Source of the DNA: Deltaproteobacteria bacterium RIFOXYA12_FULL_61_11
GTDB lineage: Bacteria; Bdellovibrionota_F; JAHFAK01; YA12-FULL-61-11
Direction: 5' to 3'
DNA: 7,014 bases
Assembly (NCBI GenBank): GCA_001799195.1
Contig: MGSU01000232.1
Location: forward strand, 1 to 7,014
The notes beneath the pieces are model-generated. The model worked only from the letters and a program-made list of their open reading frames with translations. It searched no databases and was not told the DNA's origin. Position numbers and translations under genes: made by a program. Of this stretch, positions 6,204 through 7,014 are shown in pieces. Numbering within the stretch: position 1 is the first letter of the stretch; each line of letters begins with the position of its first letter.

Positions 6204-7014
6204 TCAGCGGGTGCGGCGATAGGGGCCGTTCACAATCGCTCGCCGCAAGGCAACGAGGATGACCAGGAGGAACAGACCGATACCACAGGTCGTCCCGACG
6301 CTCCTCGGGGTCGCCCCCGAAGCGCACTTGAGTACGTACGGCGCAATCCGGTGGGGCTGGGAAAGACACGCATCTCCCCCCTCCTCGAGGCAACGGGCCG
6401 CTGCTTCCTCTACCCAGTCCCGAATACCGTCGACATGGACGTAGATCGTATTGGCCAGGACGGTATTGCGCGCATTGACCATGACCCCGGCCAACCGGTC
6501 GTTATAGAAGAGCGGTCCGCCACTATCGCCGCCGGTGCCGTTGACCTCGGTCCGGCTGCGCAGTTCCAACGGATCGACATGGTAGAGTTTTTCGACCTCC
6601 CCTTCGTTCTTCTTGCCGAAATCCGGCCCCCCGAAACCAACCACGGTGAAAGGTCCATCGGCCTTGGTCAGGGGAGTTTCGATGAGATCGGCGAAGTGCT
6701 CGACCGGTTCCTCGAGTACGAGCAGGGTGATATCAAGGTCCGGGTGATGGAGGATGCCGAGAATACCATCGCGCACGAAGGTTTCGATTTCTGCGGCTGG
6801 ATCGCCCGAGGACGTGTACAAGGTGTCGTAATCGATGGAACAGTGCTGCGCGGTGAGAATCGCCCGGCCCTCGAGGACCGCGGTGCCCGTGCATCCCGCA
6901 CCCGTGTTCGGGTCGATGAGGAAGAAGACCGCCCCGTTCTCGCTCGGCTGCCCAGCGGTAAGCGCCTTGACGGCAGGCGAGGTCGGAACGAGGTCTTCTC
7001 CGCAACCGGCGAGA
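6204..7014 (-). CDS. Trypsin-like serine protease, exported, with C-terminal membrane tail (5' end off window)
   Basis: The frame is open to the window edge, giving 269 residues before the stop at 6206-6204. Numbering here starts at the first full codon (7013). The chymotrypsin-type triad is visible: H57 in LTAQHC, D94 in HPDLDITLLVL, and S164 in NGTGGDSGGPLF. C41 and C58 match the conserved disulfide next to the active histidine. The first residues LAGCGED look like a lipobox, so C4 may be the lipidated residue of a lipoprotein whose signal peptide lies beyond base 7014. After the protease domain come C208, C216 and C230, then TTCG (C243), a short hydrophobic run (245-256) and basic residues RRAIVNGPYRRTR. 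This tail resembles Cys/transmembrane/Arg sorting signals. A TTG at 6821 is inside the protease domain and is not the start. Substrate unknown; the SRAP gene follows directly. Confidence 0.88.
   Translation of the reverse strand, partial: LAGCGEDLVPTSPAVKALTAGQPSENGAVFFLIDPNTGAGCTGTAVLEGRAILTAQHCSIDYDTLYTSSGDPAAEIETFVRDGILGILHHPDLDITLLVLEEPVEHFADLIETPLTKADGPFTVVGFGGPDFGKKNEGEVEKLYHVDPLELRSRTEVNGTGGDSGGPLFYNDRLAGVMVNARNTVLANTIYVHVDGIRDWVEEAAARCLEEGGDACLSQPHRIAPYVLKCASGATPRSVGTTCGIGLFLLVILVALRRAIVNGPYRRTR

Overview
The window is a GC-rich, gene-dense stretch of bacterial chromosome. The organism is most likely Gram-negative: there is a YceI-type periplasmic protein, a second small protein with a Sec signal peptide, and an extracytoplasmic trypsin-like protease that appears to begin with a lipobox. 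MutS2 with a Smr domain argues against a typical enterobacterium. A high-GC environmental or delta-proteobacterium-like lineage is possible, but the taxon cannot be fixed from the sequence alone. Reading frames use mostly G/C third positions, which creates many long antisense shadow frames. There is no tRNA, rRNA, CRISPR array, insertion sequence or phage gene, and no gene-free stretch longer than about 200 bases.

Layout. (1) 1-1008, minus: a PLP-dependent sugar aminotransferase of the DegT/DnrJ/EryC1/StrS family, LegC-like, running off the left edge. It implies a surface-glycan locus to the left. (2) 1009-1180: a divergent intergenic region with a consensus -10 box for the aminotransferase and a ribosome binding site for the next gene. 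(3) 1181-4859, plus: a secreted YceI-family lipid-binding protein, type 1 isopentenyl-diphosphate isomerase (idi), and mutS2. The last two overlap by four bases (ATGA). (4) 4860-5503: a convergent boundary, a small exported protein of unknown family on the minus strand (4949-5317), a 19-bp-period direct repeat just upstream of it, and a perfect hairpin. (5) 5504-7014, minus: a probable operon of a trypsin-like serine protease (N-terminus off the right edge) followed seven bases later by a SRAP (YedK/HMCES) DNA-protein-crosslink protein.

How the genes may work together. YceI-family proteins can bind polyisoprenoids and idi supplies isoprenoid precursors, so the yceI-idi neighbourhood may be functional. 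MutS2 and SRAP both act on nucleic acids but lie in separate, oppositely oriented units. I see no clear new multi-gene system. The most unusual items are the protease with an apparent lipobox plus a Cys/transmembrane/Arg tail, the orphan small exported protein with its repeat-bearing upstream region, and the yceI-idi-mutS2 grouping.
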